Source: Saccoglossus kowalevskii (taxonomy: Eukaryota > Hemichordata > Enteropneusta > Harrimaniidae). Taken from it: a stretch of 34,807 nucleotides of DNA. Position numbers and translations under genes: made by a program. Positions within the stretch are counted from its first letter, which is position 1, and each line of letters begins with the position of its first letter. Under the pieces are notes generated by a model. It was not told where the DNA came from, did not search any database, and worked only from the letters and a program-made list of their open reading frames with translations. Shown here piece by piece: positions 11,737 through 23,059 of this stretch. The DNA lies in assembly GCF_000003605.2 (NCBI RefSeq), contig NW_003122409.1, positions 1,241,970 to 1,276,776 of the forward strand. The letters run 5' to 3'.

Positions 11737-12774
11737 GTAAGTAGTGAAATAGTCTTAGTGAATGTTAGGGCTATAACACTGCCAAACGTGGCAAAATACT
11801 GAGGTCTATTTTATCGGGATCAGCATCATGAGAAACAAAATGTGTCTGTTATTTACAAAATCATCGTTTGAAAAAACCCAAGTACTTTGTTATGCCGTTG
11901 ACTTACGCACAGTACAACTCTGCATTTGGAATCGCAGTGCTACGTGACTAAAAACACTAATCATCAACATAGACGGATACTATGTAAAGGCGATTGTATT
12001 CGAGTAGAAATCTTCGAACAATATTTGTAATGGCTATTTTGTTGTTTGTTCATGATAAACGTGAATTCGTCATCCATACCTCAAAAAGCATTCTTTCCGT
12101 TCATTTTGTTTTTGTGGTAGTTTAGTGATAATACCGCGACAAAGGCCAAATTTAAACAAACTCAAGGTCGAACACCTTGTCACAAAATACATACTTTTGA
12201 TATACACATATGTACATATAAAAGCCATAAATTATCCTGTCTTGTATTTTTAACATTTTAAAGAGTGGAAGATAATGGAACGTTTAACCGTGTTGTCACA
12301 TTAGATTGTACAACCTTAAACAATTATTATCTAATAGATAGAAGGCAAACTTTAGAGATACATTTTACTCGAATGATATATGTTAGTAAAACAAACATTT
12401 CTGTATGTTTGTAATACTATACACTAGAGAATATAGCCCCACAACGTACGTGTGTCCAAGTCGTGCAAGTCATAGAACTCCAAATTACCAGATTACAACT
12501 TCTCCATCATTAAAAACATTGGACATCGGTTTCTTAAAAACGCGTTATTTGTACTACTATGTATATATAGACCAATAATATTATTTTATACTTATACAAA
12601 TTATAAAAATCTTATGTCAAACCCTGTCATATACTTTCCCAAGCTTCATGAAACATGTATGAATGGAGTATGGTGGAGTTCTTTTTGCATTTGTTTTTCT
12701 ATGGCATTATAAATATATTCATATATACATTGTCTTTTGTAAAAAAAGGTTGTCTGTTGTCCACAATACTGTTC

Positions 12775-12780
<6 letters not shown>
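11737..12780. other. Non-coding DNA, possibly intronic or upstream of the receptor
   Basis: AT-rich sequence without supported genes or repeats, leading into a TA microsatellite and an assembly gap. Confidence 0.5.

Positions 12781-12831
<51 letters not shown>
12781..12831. repeat. (AT)n microsatellite at a gap edge
   Basis: At least 25 perfect AT dinucleotides run into the assembly gap, so the true length is unknown. The repeat probably caused the gap. Confidence 0.95.
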
Positions 12832-13031
12832 NNNNNNNNNNNNNNNNNNNNNNNNNNNNNNNNNNNNNNNNNNNNNNNNNNNNNNNNNNNNNNNNNNNNN
12901 NNNNNNNNNNNNNNNNNNNNNNNNNNNNNNNNNNNNNNNNNNNNNNNNNNNNNNNNNNNNNNNNNNNNNNNNNNNNNNNNNNNNNNNNNNNNNNNNNNNN
13001 NNNNNNNNNNNNNNNNNNNNNNNNNNNNNNN
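12832..13031. other. Assembly gap (200 N)
   Basis: Exactly 200 undetermined bases, possibly an arbitrary gap size. It lies about 530 bp upstream of the receptor start codon, so promoter or 5' exon sequence may be missing. Confidence 0.98.
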
Positions 13032-13182
13032 TTTCAAATTTATAGATTGATAAGTTTATTATACCCGCTGCATGGAATAATTAGGAAACAATTCCGCTGG
13101 CACATGCATGACCAAATCACTGGTTGCCATGGCGCTGTTTTTGCAATAGGTCGCTGAGCCTCTCATCAGTCGATTAGACGGA

Positions 13183-13403
13183 TTGCACTCCCTTCATTCT
13201 TTCACACCGACGTGTGCAGAACACTTCAACGCTTGTGACGTAGCCGTGTTCGTACTGGAGTACGTTTTACTGCGAGAACGATATCTCCTTGTTGACTATC
13301 AGCGGTACACTAGGAATCATCTAACATCGGAGTATTCGCTATTCATACGAACGTTGAATCCGAGCTTCATTGCGTGGACAGTCAGGTTTGTCGGGTATGT
13401 AAG
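13183..13403 (+). other. Possible 5' exon of the receptor gene
   Basis: This GC-richer stretch lies just upstream of the receptor and ends at AAG|GTAAGG (13403/13404), a good splice donor. The first AG downstream of a T-rich run is at 13498-13499 (CTTAAAG), which would give a 96-base intron. The frame through the exon is open and would join the receptor frame, but it contains no ATG, so it is more likely 5' UTR. The left boundary is not determined. There is no transcript evidence. Confidence 0.3.
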
Positions 13404-13560
13404 GTAAGGCCCACAGTTACCTACGTAGTGTGTTTCAATGCACTCACGTTTTTTTCGCTGGTATTATAAATACATTATCGTGATTGCGTTAACTTAAAGT
13501 GAACGAGAACAGACACTGTCCACGTATAAGTTCACTGACATTAATCTACACTGGGTTAAC

Positions 13561-14721
13561 ATGACGGAATCCGAAGTGGATGCGAATGAACAAATATTCT
13601 GGATGTACACGGCGTTTAATGTGTCCAATATCACGGAGACTTATTCCAACCCGTTTGATGAATTACGGGCAGGAAAGGATCTTGTGCGCCAACTGGCTTG
13701 GCTGATCGGTGTACTATACGCCGCTGTGTTTATGGTCGGTACTTTGGGAAACGCTCTGATAGTCATCACCGTAGCATGCAACAAATCCATGCAGAACGTT
13801 ACGAATTATTTCATCGCCAACCTGGCAGCCTCTGATTTCATAATGTGTATTTTCTGTATACCTTGGACGGTAGTTAACAGTTTAATGGACAACTGGATAT
13901 TCGGAGACGTTATGTGTCGCCTTGTACCCACCATACAAGCAATTTCGGTGTTTGTGTCAATTACATCTCACGTTGTTATAGCGAGCGATCGATACTGCAT
14001 GATAACGTACCCGTTGAAACCACGGCTGACCAGGGCTATTTGTTTTGTTATCATCGCTCTATCGTGGACCTCTGCTACAGCACTCGCAATTCCTATAACA
14101 TACTTCACCAAAGAATACGACCTGCGTGTTTACGGCTACCACATCGTTTGTTACGAAATGTGGCCATCAGAAGTGCCCAAGAAAGTATATGAGATTATTC
14201 TAATATTACTTGGCTATTTAATTCCCTTGACTGTGATTATTACACTGTATGGTAGAATTTCTTACGTGATAACGAGTCGAGTTTTACCAGGAGTGTTCAC
14301 AGAGGCACAGGAAAGGCAGGACTTAAAAAAGAAACAGAAAACCAACAGACTATTAATAGCAGTTGTAATGACATTTACGATATGTTGGTTCCCGATGTAT
14401 ATGATTCGTATCATCACTGAGATTAATCCAAAGGTATTTAGCGGTGAATACCATGATTTAGTGTTTTTTATATGTCACTGGTTTGCCATGAGCTCAACCG
14501 TTTACAACCCTTTCGTATACGCCTGGCTACATGAAAAGTATCGCCGGCGGTTAAAATCGGCATTCGTAGCAAAATGCTTCCGGCGTTCCTCAATCTACCG
14601 CCAACACAGCAAGGAAGGGGTGGCGACAACGCATCTACAAACTCGCGACTACGTTACAAACTCTCCTAAATCTACAAGATTTAGTTCCATGCGAAGTTTG
14701 AAAGGAGTTGACACAGTGTAA
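13561..14721 (+). CDS. Class A GPCR, NPY / PrRP / GPR83-like peptide receptor
   Basis: A complete, intronless 386-residue seven-transmembrane receptor of the rhodopsin family, expected in the plasma membrane and signalling through G proteins. The extracellular N-terminus has N-glycosylation sites at N20 and N23. Seen motifs: G63-N64 in TM1; N87-L-A-A-S-D92 in TM2; C119 (TM3) and C197 (ECL2), the likely disulfide; D143-R144-Y145 followed by YPLKPR; W169 in TM4; P222 in TM5; a basic ICL3 with KKKQKTNRLL; F272-x-x-C-W-F-P278 in TM6; N316-P-F-V-Y320 in TM7; helix 8 with a possible palmitoylation cysteine, C339. MQNVTNYFIANL, CRLVP and MWP recall NPY2/PrRP receptors, whereas YPLKPR and HWFAMSST-YNPF recall GPR83, so the exact ligand class is open. 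The tail is Ser/Thr-rich and ends D-T-V, a possible class III PDZ ligand. The start is the first ATG after an in-frame TAA at 13495, with A at -3. Length is normal for the family and no defect is visible. Confidence 0.95.
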   Translation: MTESEVDANEQIFWMYTAFNVSNITETYSNPFDELRAGKDLVRQLAWLIGVLYAAVFMVGTLGNALIVITVACNKSMQNVTNYFIANLAASDFIMCIFCIPWTVVNSLMDNWIFGDVMCRLVPTIQAISVFVSITSHVVIASDRYCMITYPLKPRLTRAICFVIIALSWTSATALAIPITYFTKEYDLRVYGYHIVCYEMWPSEVPKKVYEIILILLGYLIPLTVIITLYGRISYVITSRVLPGVFTEAQERQDLKKKQKTNRLLIAVVMTFTICWFPMYMIRIITEINPKVFSGEYHDLVFFICHWFAMSSTVYNPFVYAWLHEKYRRRLKSAFVAKCFRRSSIYRQHSKEGVATTHLQTRDYVTNSPKSTRFSSMRSLKGVDTV

Positions 14722-15620
14722 ATATTTGCCACGCTCTGTATACATGGAAGTAAATGACAGTGTTTATCTGAGAGAGTGGAAGAGGTCAGTAGATTTGACC
14801 CTATAATTGACGATACGCACATTTATTGTAACGGGTCATGTCGACATGTTGGTTGAAATTAGTACCACCCTTCGTGCAATTTGAAAGTTCGTGATATCAA
14901 ATCTGTATTTACATATTTAAGACGTCTGCGTTCGACGTGTGTTTACATTCAACATTAGCCTTATCATTGATTTAATTCTGTGCAGTTAAGCAGCTTATAT
15001 ATTTGTGATGAACAGAATTTTATCTTCGTGTTAAATTGTGCAAAAATCGAATGATTTGTGAAAATTCAAATCCAAATAACGGAGAATGCCCACACCAATT
15101 GGTTCAGCATTTGGAAACATACCGGATTTATGTTGTTTCTGCGAACCCTAAACGTGTTCATATCCATTTAAATATACATGTCTATTTGTCTCGGAAAGTT
15201 ACTGCTTGTGGTGTACATTCTCGCCCATTATAATATTGTTTCTGCTATAGGCAATACACACACCAAAATAGACCGTATTTGGAGTTTTACTTAGATGGTA
15301 CGTGGAAAGCATGCTTTTCACTTCATTGTTATACCCACAATGTGACAACGAAGACGATAATGAGTTCGATTTTATTCCATACACGGAATAGAAATTCTAT
15401 TATGTCCAATCTTTTACATATCTATATTCTTTAATGGAATTTGCGACCTCTGTGGCTGTGCGGACTGTAAAATTATGCATCATCCTGTTATTACGCAAAT
15501 ATTACATTGGAAATATGACACCTCGTCACGTGAAGTGAGACGGCTTGTTTACATATTCTCGTAGAGAGATTTGATGGACTGTTCAATATATTCATGAAAT
15601 AAATTACCTCATATGAATGT
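14722..15620 (+). other. Probable 3' UTR of the receptor gene
   Basis: No AATAAA or ATTAAA was found between the stop codon and 15597, so the first poly(A) signal is at 15598. This predicts a 3' UTR of roughly 900 bases. Open frames inside it (for example 15036-15233) look like chance. Confidence 0.5.
15598..15603 (+). terminator. Candidate poly(A) signal
   Basis: AATAAA, followed about 15 bases later by the T-rich stretch GTCTTTTGTC, which could serve as the downstream element. It is the first canonical signal after the receptor stop codon. Confidence 0.5.
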
Positions 15621-15846
15621 CTTTTGTCATTAACTAGTCTGTACCAATACTAGAACCCTTTGATCGAGATGCTTTACTGCTATGAGAGCACATGGTCCGA
15701 TTGCGCTGGACAGTTAGCAGTTGGCTAAAATATTAGTTTTTATCTAGGCATAGATAACTTTGATTTTAGCACAATTGTTTACATGTAACCAAATTACCAT
15801 ACATATGGCTGGCTGCTTAAGAAAATATTAGGATATTCCAGCGGCA

Positions 15847-15957
15847 TCACTTTGCGCGGTGCGCTGATTAGCGAAAAATGTATCCATTGCTGTTCATCTT
15901 TAATTCTTTGAAATCTGTGGTAGGTTTGCCGCTAATCGCAGGTTGCGCGAAAAGTGA
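15847..15957. repeat. Short imperfect inverted repeat (MITE-like or hairpin)
   Basis: TCACTTTGCGCGG...GATTAGCGA (15847-15874) is mirrored by CGCTAATCGC...GCGCGAAAAGTGA (15929-15957) with a few mismatches and a 54-base loop. The GC-rich arms stand out from AT-rich surroundings. It could be a very small MITE remnant or a structured element. Confidence 0.6.
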
Positions 15958-18598
15958 CGAAATAAATCAATATATTATAAAATTCGGTCATATTTTTGTA
16001 TTGAAATGCAAAGAATATCTTTTTATTATATGGCCTTGAATGAAAGAATCATGATTGTCTTTACGTTTCCCGAAAACTTAAGCCTGATAAAACCCCGGGC
16101 ATCACTATTTATACTATTTACGGGTACACGAGACAGCAAGTTGTTTTGAAAATGACCGTCCGGGATTTCTCAAAATCCATCGTTTGTAACAAATTTTCAG
16201 GAAACGTCCCTTGAAATAAATTTTCAAGAAAAACGCACGCCTAATTGATGATAGAATGGACTTAGCATTGCCACATTTCACACAATATATCACATCAAAA
16301 TACGGCCTTTTTGTTTTCCCTAAAATGTCAAAAAAGTACCATTGACCATTTAAAACATAATTTATAGACCCCGTTGCGTGCCTCGCATACACGCTGGTAA
16401 ATTTCTACTAGGGACCCCGGGAGGGACGCTAAAACGTTAATTCATTCTACGCCTAGGCGCCTGAACGAGCGCGCGTCTCAAGTGCCATGACCGGGAATCC
16501 TTGGTCCGTAACTGGATTCTAATATAAGGTTGTTATGTATTCTTCACAATTTATACTATATACCAAGTAACTTCCCCGTACTTCTCTGTATCTTTGTCAA
16601 CATCAAGGCTTTTATCAAAGCCTATGTGTGCCACGCATAATTCACAAAGCCGCTTACAAGAAAAAGACTGACAGCTGATTGATGATTATAGCGTAAGGAA
16701 TAGAGAAACTATTCATGAATTACGTTTAAACTTGCTTGAAGCAAACATTGATTGTGTAGAATCCTATAAAACGTTTTACGGCCATAGTGTCTGATGAATC
16801 ACACCATTAGGAATTCATTGTTGTAATGAAACAGCGTGTACGGAGTCACCGATATTCTGAATACTTCAATGTAATGGAACTACAAATATCAATGTGAATC
16901 CAACTTTTGTTCTCGAGTATTTGTTATCCTAGCAACAGATGTGTTAGACTAGTGTGCTCATGATATGACAGGTAAAGGCATCACACTACATTATTCCCTG
17001 CGTAGACGACAAAGTGAAAATAAGCCTGTACACAATATTGATCATGAAAACATGGGAAAATTAGCTTTTATAGTTTTTATAATCATAAACGATATCACCA
17101 CAGTCATTTCACACAAGTATTTCGAAATGAAGAACACAAAATGAAGTACAAGACTGGAAAAATCGAAAATTACCATTTCAATATTGTTATGTCGAATTTA
17201 AAAACTGTTTTAACAATTACTTAGGTTAGTGTGTTATGCAGTGTAGTAGTGTGAATTCATCAAGTAAGAAAGGCATTGCGTACTATATATATTTAACCCG
17301 TTTGTGTCACATTGTTCCATGTTAACAGTAAACCAGAATGTACGTCACAAAAAGCGTTATTAATGTATGATAACAATTTACAAAAATATATTAATCGTCG
17401 ACGGTATGAAAAGGATAATGATGGTTTATTACTGAAAATACTAAAGCATAATTGGGGTATGAAACAATATTATAAAAAATATAATAATTAAAACTGAATA
17501 TGCTACATCTGGGAGTAGATTTTAAATGAAGTAATTAGTGTGTTTTGTTATGAGAAATATTTTAATGAGTAACAAAGATAATCAGGAACTACAATAGTCA
17601 TTACAATTCATAATATAAGTGACACGTGACCACAGTCAGTTACTGTATCTGTGTTTTGTTGTGATAACTTGCAATATGTAAATGCTTTATGTATTTACAA
17701 TTTGGAATAAATTTGCGAAATTAATAAAAATATTTATATTCTACATATCATACAAATACGCACATGATTCTCAATGTATATAGTTATAGCATATCTTCTG
17801 GGTGGAAATGCGGAAGAGTTAAAGATAACTCTATCCGTAGAAAATACAATTAGAATAGTAAAAACACGTAAGTGAATTTATAGCCGGACTGTGTAGAGTA
17901 TACCGCCAAAGACTATCAAATTGACGGAGACGAGATGTTGCGCTGCGTATATGCGGCTAGCTTTCATCCTCGTCTACTTTCCGACTATACACCATACATT
18001 AAATTGAAATGCTGCTAAACAGGATACGCGTCACAAAGAATACTATTAATAGAATTTAATTTGAAATGTTGCAATAATAGCCGGAGGATAACAAAATATG
18101 GGTGAACATAGCATCATGTAATATGTAATTACGGGTTAATTGTGTATGATAACTTATTGTATGGTGCTTGTTTTCGGAAATGATTTCTCCAATATCATAT
18201 GGTTTATACTTATGTTACATTATTATTGGTTTGTTAGTAGGTTTTTTGAGTAGATTTACAAATTTAAACCTTGCGGTTTAAGGGTGCCGTATGATTTGGA
18301 ATCGTAGACGTACGAAAATCTGATACCGACTTACACTGCAAAAAAAGAAATACAAGTTAAAAATTTTGAAATCAACATTTGTTCTGTGCAAAAACTACTA
18401 TTTTGCATATGAATCGTTTATTGTATATCTATTACCACATATCTGATTCAACTATAGTTGTGTTCATGACAGGCCATGTCCGTATTTAATCGAGGTTGTC
18501 ATCTGATAAAATTATAATTCAAGAAAGTCACGCGCGGCTTTATTACATATAATTGAAACTTTTATCACATGCGGTTACGATGTTTAAAGCGGGGTAGT
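15958..18598. other. Intergenic DNA, no supported gene
   Basis: No gene supported. A minus-strand 92-codon frame (16114-16392) has no recognisable domain. A GC-rich patch at about 16400-16500 contains the palindrome CGCCTAGGCG. An imperfect inverted repeat at 17889-17994 is listed separately. Confidence 0.55.
17889..17994. repeat. Imperfect hairpin with nested stem
   Basis: AGACGAGATG (17928-17937) pairs with CATCCTCGTCT (17965-17975). Inside it GCTGCG and TGCGGC pair around a TATA loop (17942-17957). A weaker outer pairing, TGTGTAGAGT with ACTATACACC, extends the structure. The inner 48 bases resemble a compact precursor-type hairpin, but nothing shows that it is transcribed. Confidence 0.35.
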
Positions 18599-18733
18599 CT
18601 TCACCTACGCATGCGGCAAACGGCCGTAGCTTGCCGGTGTTTACCCATGAGCCTTTGCATTTTAGCGTGCGTTGTTATCGCCGCTTGGGACTCAATTCAC
18701 GCGCATGCACACGTGACGACCCCTCCGCTTTAA
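18599..18733 (+). repeat. Dispersed GC-richer repeat, copy 2 (possible SINE)
   Basis: The same repeat as 9224-9373 and in the same orientation. Its upstream part contains TAGCTTGCCGG, similar to a tRNA-type box A with one base missing, about 60 bases before GGGACTCAATTC, a weak box B. The 3' flank is AT-rich rather than a clean microsatellite. Confidence 0.7.
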
Positions 18734-21700
18734 TTATAACAATTTAAATGTGGTGTCTATTAAAAATCAAAACACTCCTATAAACTATAAATAAAAATAT
18801 AAATAAGACAACAAATGATGTCATATCAAATTGTGATGTAATGGGCGTGATGTGATTGGCGTACCTACAGCTCTCTGTTATCAAACAAGTGTATGACGAG
18901 CCCGGTCTGATTTAACGCGACGATACTGAGATGGAGTAGAATGGTCAACAAATGCAAACAAAGTCCCGTGTTATTACAGACGTAATTGTTTTCACAGTTT
19001 CGAGCGAAAAGAAATAAGGCCTCTGATTACTCAGGGAGTTGCATTATCAGACCTCAGTTTTGGAAACATCGTTTAGTTCGAATGCTATAAGTCTTTCCTC
19101 GTAGCTCAAAAAAAAAAATAATAAAAAAATATATAAAAAAATAAATAAATAAATAAATAAGTACTAAGGTGGATGGAATACGTGCTTTACTCCTTTATTT
19201 CTGTATCGAGATGTCACTGTTAATTATTTCTCCGTAAATCTGTGTATCTGTGTTTTTGTCAGAATCGGTGTTGGTAGAACATATCATACTACAGAAAACT
19301 AATAACACAGTCAGTCGAATCATCTTAGCATATGGGTTGTAGTTTATGTTAATCAGTTAGCATATGTACATTACAAAAAATAACAATATGTACTCACGTA
19401 AACAATATAAACTGGTTATGCTTGCACCCGACAAGCTATTCGGCGACTATTGTTTGCAATCAGATCATGTTTCAATAGACTGCAGTACTGTAATGAACAC
19501 ATACATCAATCACACACAGCGCACTTGATGAAAATTGCAATTTCACTTTTATCCATTGTTCTGATCTATTTGTCTATTAAAATCTTACTCTAATATAAAG
19601 TTAGAATTTTATATTTCAACATTTGCCATCGAAACGGGTACATTTGATTTAATATACATTGTGTACATAGACGTTTCTTCTAGCAGGAATAATCTATATA
19701 ACCTTGAATATTCTCATCTCAATGATTTCAAGCAGAGTGGTTGGGGGCAGAGGTTACGTAAAAACGATCGCATTATCAACCCCTGTTCACCATAATCAGA
19801 TTATTGTTCAAAACATTGACAAAGAATGAAAGGTATGAGAAAATGGTGATAGTCCCCCCCTTATACGTTGAAAAAAATTGTATTTAATTAAAAGAGTTTA
19901 GTCAGCTGCATTATATGCTTTCTATATATCCACATGTCACGATGAGATAAATATCGCGCCGCGTGCGTTGGAACAGGCTGGCACCCAATGAGTTCTACTC
20001 GACACGTCCATTGCTGTTTTTCGTTTTTACACTCAACTGAAGCGAGATTTATTGTATCTAATACTATCACAACTTGACATCAAGCTTTCGAATTTCAAAT
20101 ATAGGGCTGATGTTGAAATTAAATAGGTGAATTATATTGTGTTGAGCCCAGGGAAAAGTAAGACTAATTCATGTTATTATGTCCCGTGGAAATATAGCTG
20201 CTGCTTCTTCTTCTCAAGATATTTATAGCGAAATAGTAGATGCATATATTTTCCCAATAGTTCGGGTCAACTAATCTCAAGGTACATATCGGCGCATAAA
20301 TATCAGCAGTCGAGATGTTTATCTTAAGGGCTAGAATGAACATGGGATTATTACAGAAAAATACGGTAATATACCCTTCAATCAATTATCACTCGATCAT
20401 AACACTCAATCATTACTGTCCGGAGCTCTGGTAAATTACTTACAATAAACGTTACTAAGGTAATTTACTGTCATTAAATTAATTGACTTTGAGAAACTTG
20501 TATATATTTTGTAGCAACGACCTTTATAAACGGCCACAAAATAAGACATTTATAAAAAAATATTCGGGGTTTAACGGTATTTACTGTTGTCTGAAAAAGA
20601 TGTAGAATGCAATTCTCATAACTAATTTCAAAATAGTTCCAGCCTAGCAATTCGAACGTATTTTTGACAGCAGCTCACCTCTATACACTGACGACCAATA
20701 TCCGGAACTATTTGCAGTCACCAGAAACTAGTCCGGAAGTATGCAACGTGACTACGTGATCATTAAGCAGATTGACAGTGACAAGTATTAATGATACGAG
20801 CTGCAAGTCGATCCACATCATTTGACTAGTCAACCCGTTTGTGGGAAAGCTATTAGGAGAGTAGATAAGTGACAGAATGTGAAAACATGATTTGTACTAA
20901 AATTCACTACTTTTTACATTCAAGCGTTGTGTAATACATTCAGCGCACAACTTTACTGCTAAAAAAACACGATTATTACATTTCGATGTGGAACAGACTC
21001 CGAGTTGAGTACAGACAGAGACTGGTTATTTCAAAAACCATCATAACTCTTATGGTCATCCTGTATGACATATTCATTAGTTATACACTTCTACAGCAGA
21101 CAAATATGCGGCACTTACACATGTCTGTACCCTTAAGATACAAAATATAAAATAATAACAATATCCAACCTCATACATGTTTCCGTATCGAAACAAATAT
21201 ACCATTTATGTTTCCAGCGCCAGCATTCATTATACTACGAGATTATATAACCTAAATATTTCACTTATTAAATTATCGATTATTAATATTTTGTAATATA
21301 ATTGTCAATTTGTTTTTCTCAACGCGACCAGATGTATGTATGTGTGTACGGCTGTATGTCTATGTATATCTGGTATTGATATGAGGTCATCAGTGCGCTT
21401 TTAGTATACTGAGCATGTCCTTGTAGGCTTCCTCTATCTATAGATAGTACATCCCAAAGCTTTTCCTATATCGGGAGTTAATTTGAAAATCCACTGTGTC
21501 AAATAAAACAGATGCCCGCCAATAACAATTGTACCCTAAAATAGGCGAATGCGTCAGAATGGAATCATTCTATTCCCACTCTAAATACACACAAGCCGAT
21601 TATCACGACTTAGTCAGGTGACGACATTGTGGCATGCAGTGAACATACCCAGGCATCTTTGCTAACATGCATTTATGCATAAATACATTTATACCATACA

Positions 21701-22141
21701 TAGAACCTATTTTCCAGGTGCTGATAAAAAGACGCACACAACTTTCACTCTGTGGACTGTATATAAACGGATCCCATTAAACTGCATGACGATTTATGAT
21801 TTGTAATGGAGATAAATGTATATTGTTTCAATCGACTTGGTTAAAAAACCAAGTGCATACACGTTGAATATGCAACCAGCGTCACTGCTTCAGCAGAGTG
21901 TATTTATGAATATGTCAACTTCTAAATAGCATTCACTCAAGTTAGAGTAATGTTTTGGAACACCGTTATTATACGACAATAATATGTACACATGTATTGA
22001 GAACAATACAAGTGTACGAAACAATGTGTCCTTAGAAGATTGTCGATGGCAGTACTCTATGTGCCTAGTATTGTATCTGGAACATATGCACATGCAGCGG
22101 TTTACTGATTCAATCCAAGATGAAAAAAGTGCATGCATTAT
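18734..22141. other. Intergenic DNA, no supported gene
   Basis: No gene supported. It includes an A-rich run at 19108-19160, a TATG-rich stretch near 21331-21380 and a 20-bp perfect hairpin at 21835-21854 (ACTTGGTT/AACCAAGT around AAAA). Confidence 0.55.
19108..19160. repeat. A-rich / (AAAT)n low-complexity run
   Basis: An A-run grading into AAAT tetranucleotides. This composition can mark the 3' tail of an old retroposed sequence, but no element is recognisable upstream. Confidence 0.85.
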
Positions 22142-22730
22142 CAGTTTTTCAAATTTGGTACATACATTGTGCATAGGATACATGTCTATGATGATTCGTT
22201 TCGTGATCGGATCAAAAATAGCCGACTGGCCGCCATTTTGTTTTTTGAAAATATGGTATCTTTTGCATGCTTTGTCAGTTTTTTGTTTATTTTGTACATA
22301 CATTAGGCATGTTATAATACATGTCTATGGCATTTCGTTTTATGGTCGGATCAAAGATGGCCGACGATACTACTATATCTCCAAGGCTTTTTGACCGTTT
22401 TCATTAATATTTGGCACATACATCATAAATATAGGAATAAATATTCATATCAGTTTCTTCCATAATCAGAACAAAGATGGTCGACTGGTATCCATCTTGC
22501 TTTTTGAAAAATGTAGTTTCTTCGACAGAATTTTTTCAAATTTGATACAAGCATTATATATGTTGCTATACATGTCATTGATGATGTGTTTCGTGTTCGA
22601 ATCCAAAATGACAGCCATTTAAAAAAATGTATTGTTGACATGTTTTTTTTTTGTCTTCAAATTATACATGTTACACATTGTCCTTGACAATTTGTTTCAC
22701 AATTGGGTCAAATATGGTTAGGAATAGCAT
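22142..22730. repeat. Degenerate tandem array of about 130-bp units
   Basis: The landmark GGATCAAA and its derivatives recur at about 22211, 22340, 22470, 22600 and 22707, giving spacings of about 130 for the first four units and a shorter last one. Each unit has a T-rich start, a segment like TTTGGTACATACATT, then ACATGTCTATGATG, then TTTCGT-GTCGGATCAAAGATGG and, in several units, GCCGACTGG-CGCCAT. Units are well diverged. Open frames of up to 137 codons here lie on both strands and are probably by-products of the repeat. Confidence 0.75.
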
Positions 22731-23059
22731 ATCCTGTTTAATGTCAGACTTTTATTTCGACTTTGGAACAGTAATTTAATACATCTAATTTCTGATGATA
22801 CTAGATTTGCCATTCATTCACTCTAAATTACTAACTATGCTTTTGGTTCGTAACTTTATTGTTTGGCATGAATAAAATTTCCCATGTTTGCTATTACGAC
22901 ATAAGGCAATGCTTCTGTGCTGAAAATAAAATCAACGACTCATATCAGATGAGAGAAAATTCAATATTAATGCGATTCTTTGGACAAAAGACAGCCAATT
23001 GATTATCTTTTAACGAATACATCGATTCAAAAACAGCCAACTTGTAAAAAAGATCATTG

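Noticed and set aside
12655-13157. Frames of 87-164 codons across the TA microsatellite and gap
   Set aside because: Most of their length is N or repeated Ile-Tyr from TA dinucleotides.
13914-14192. 92-codon plus-strand frame inside the receptor
   Set aside because: It is a shadow frame of the GPCR coding sequence.
16114-16392. 92-codon minus-strand frame
   Set aside because: No domain or conserved motif was recognised and flanking sequence gives no splice or promoter support.
21890-22394. Overlapping 136-137-codon frames on opposite strands
   Set aside because: They overlap the degenerate 130-bp tandem array on both strands, show no domain and are probably a by-product of the repeat.
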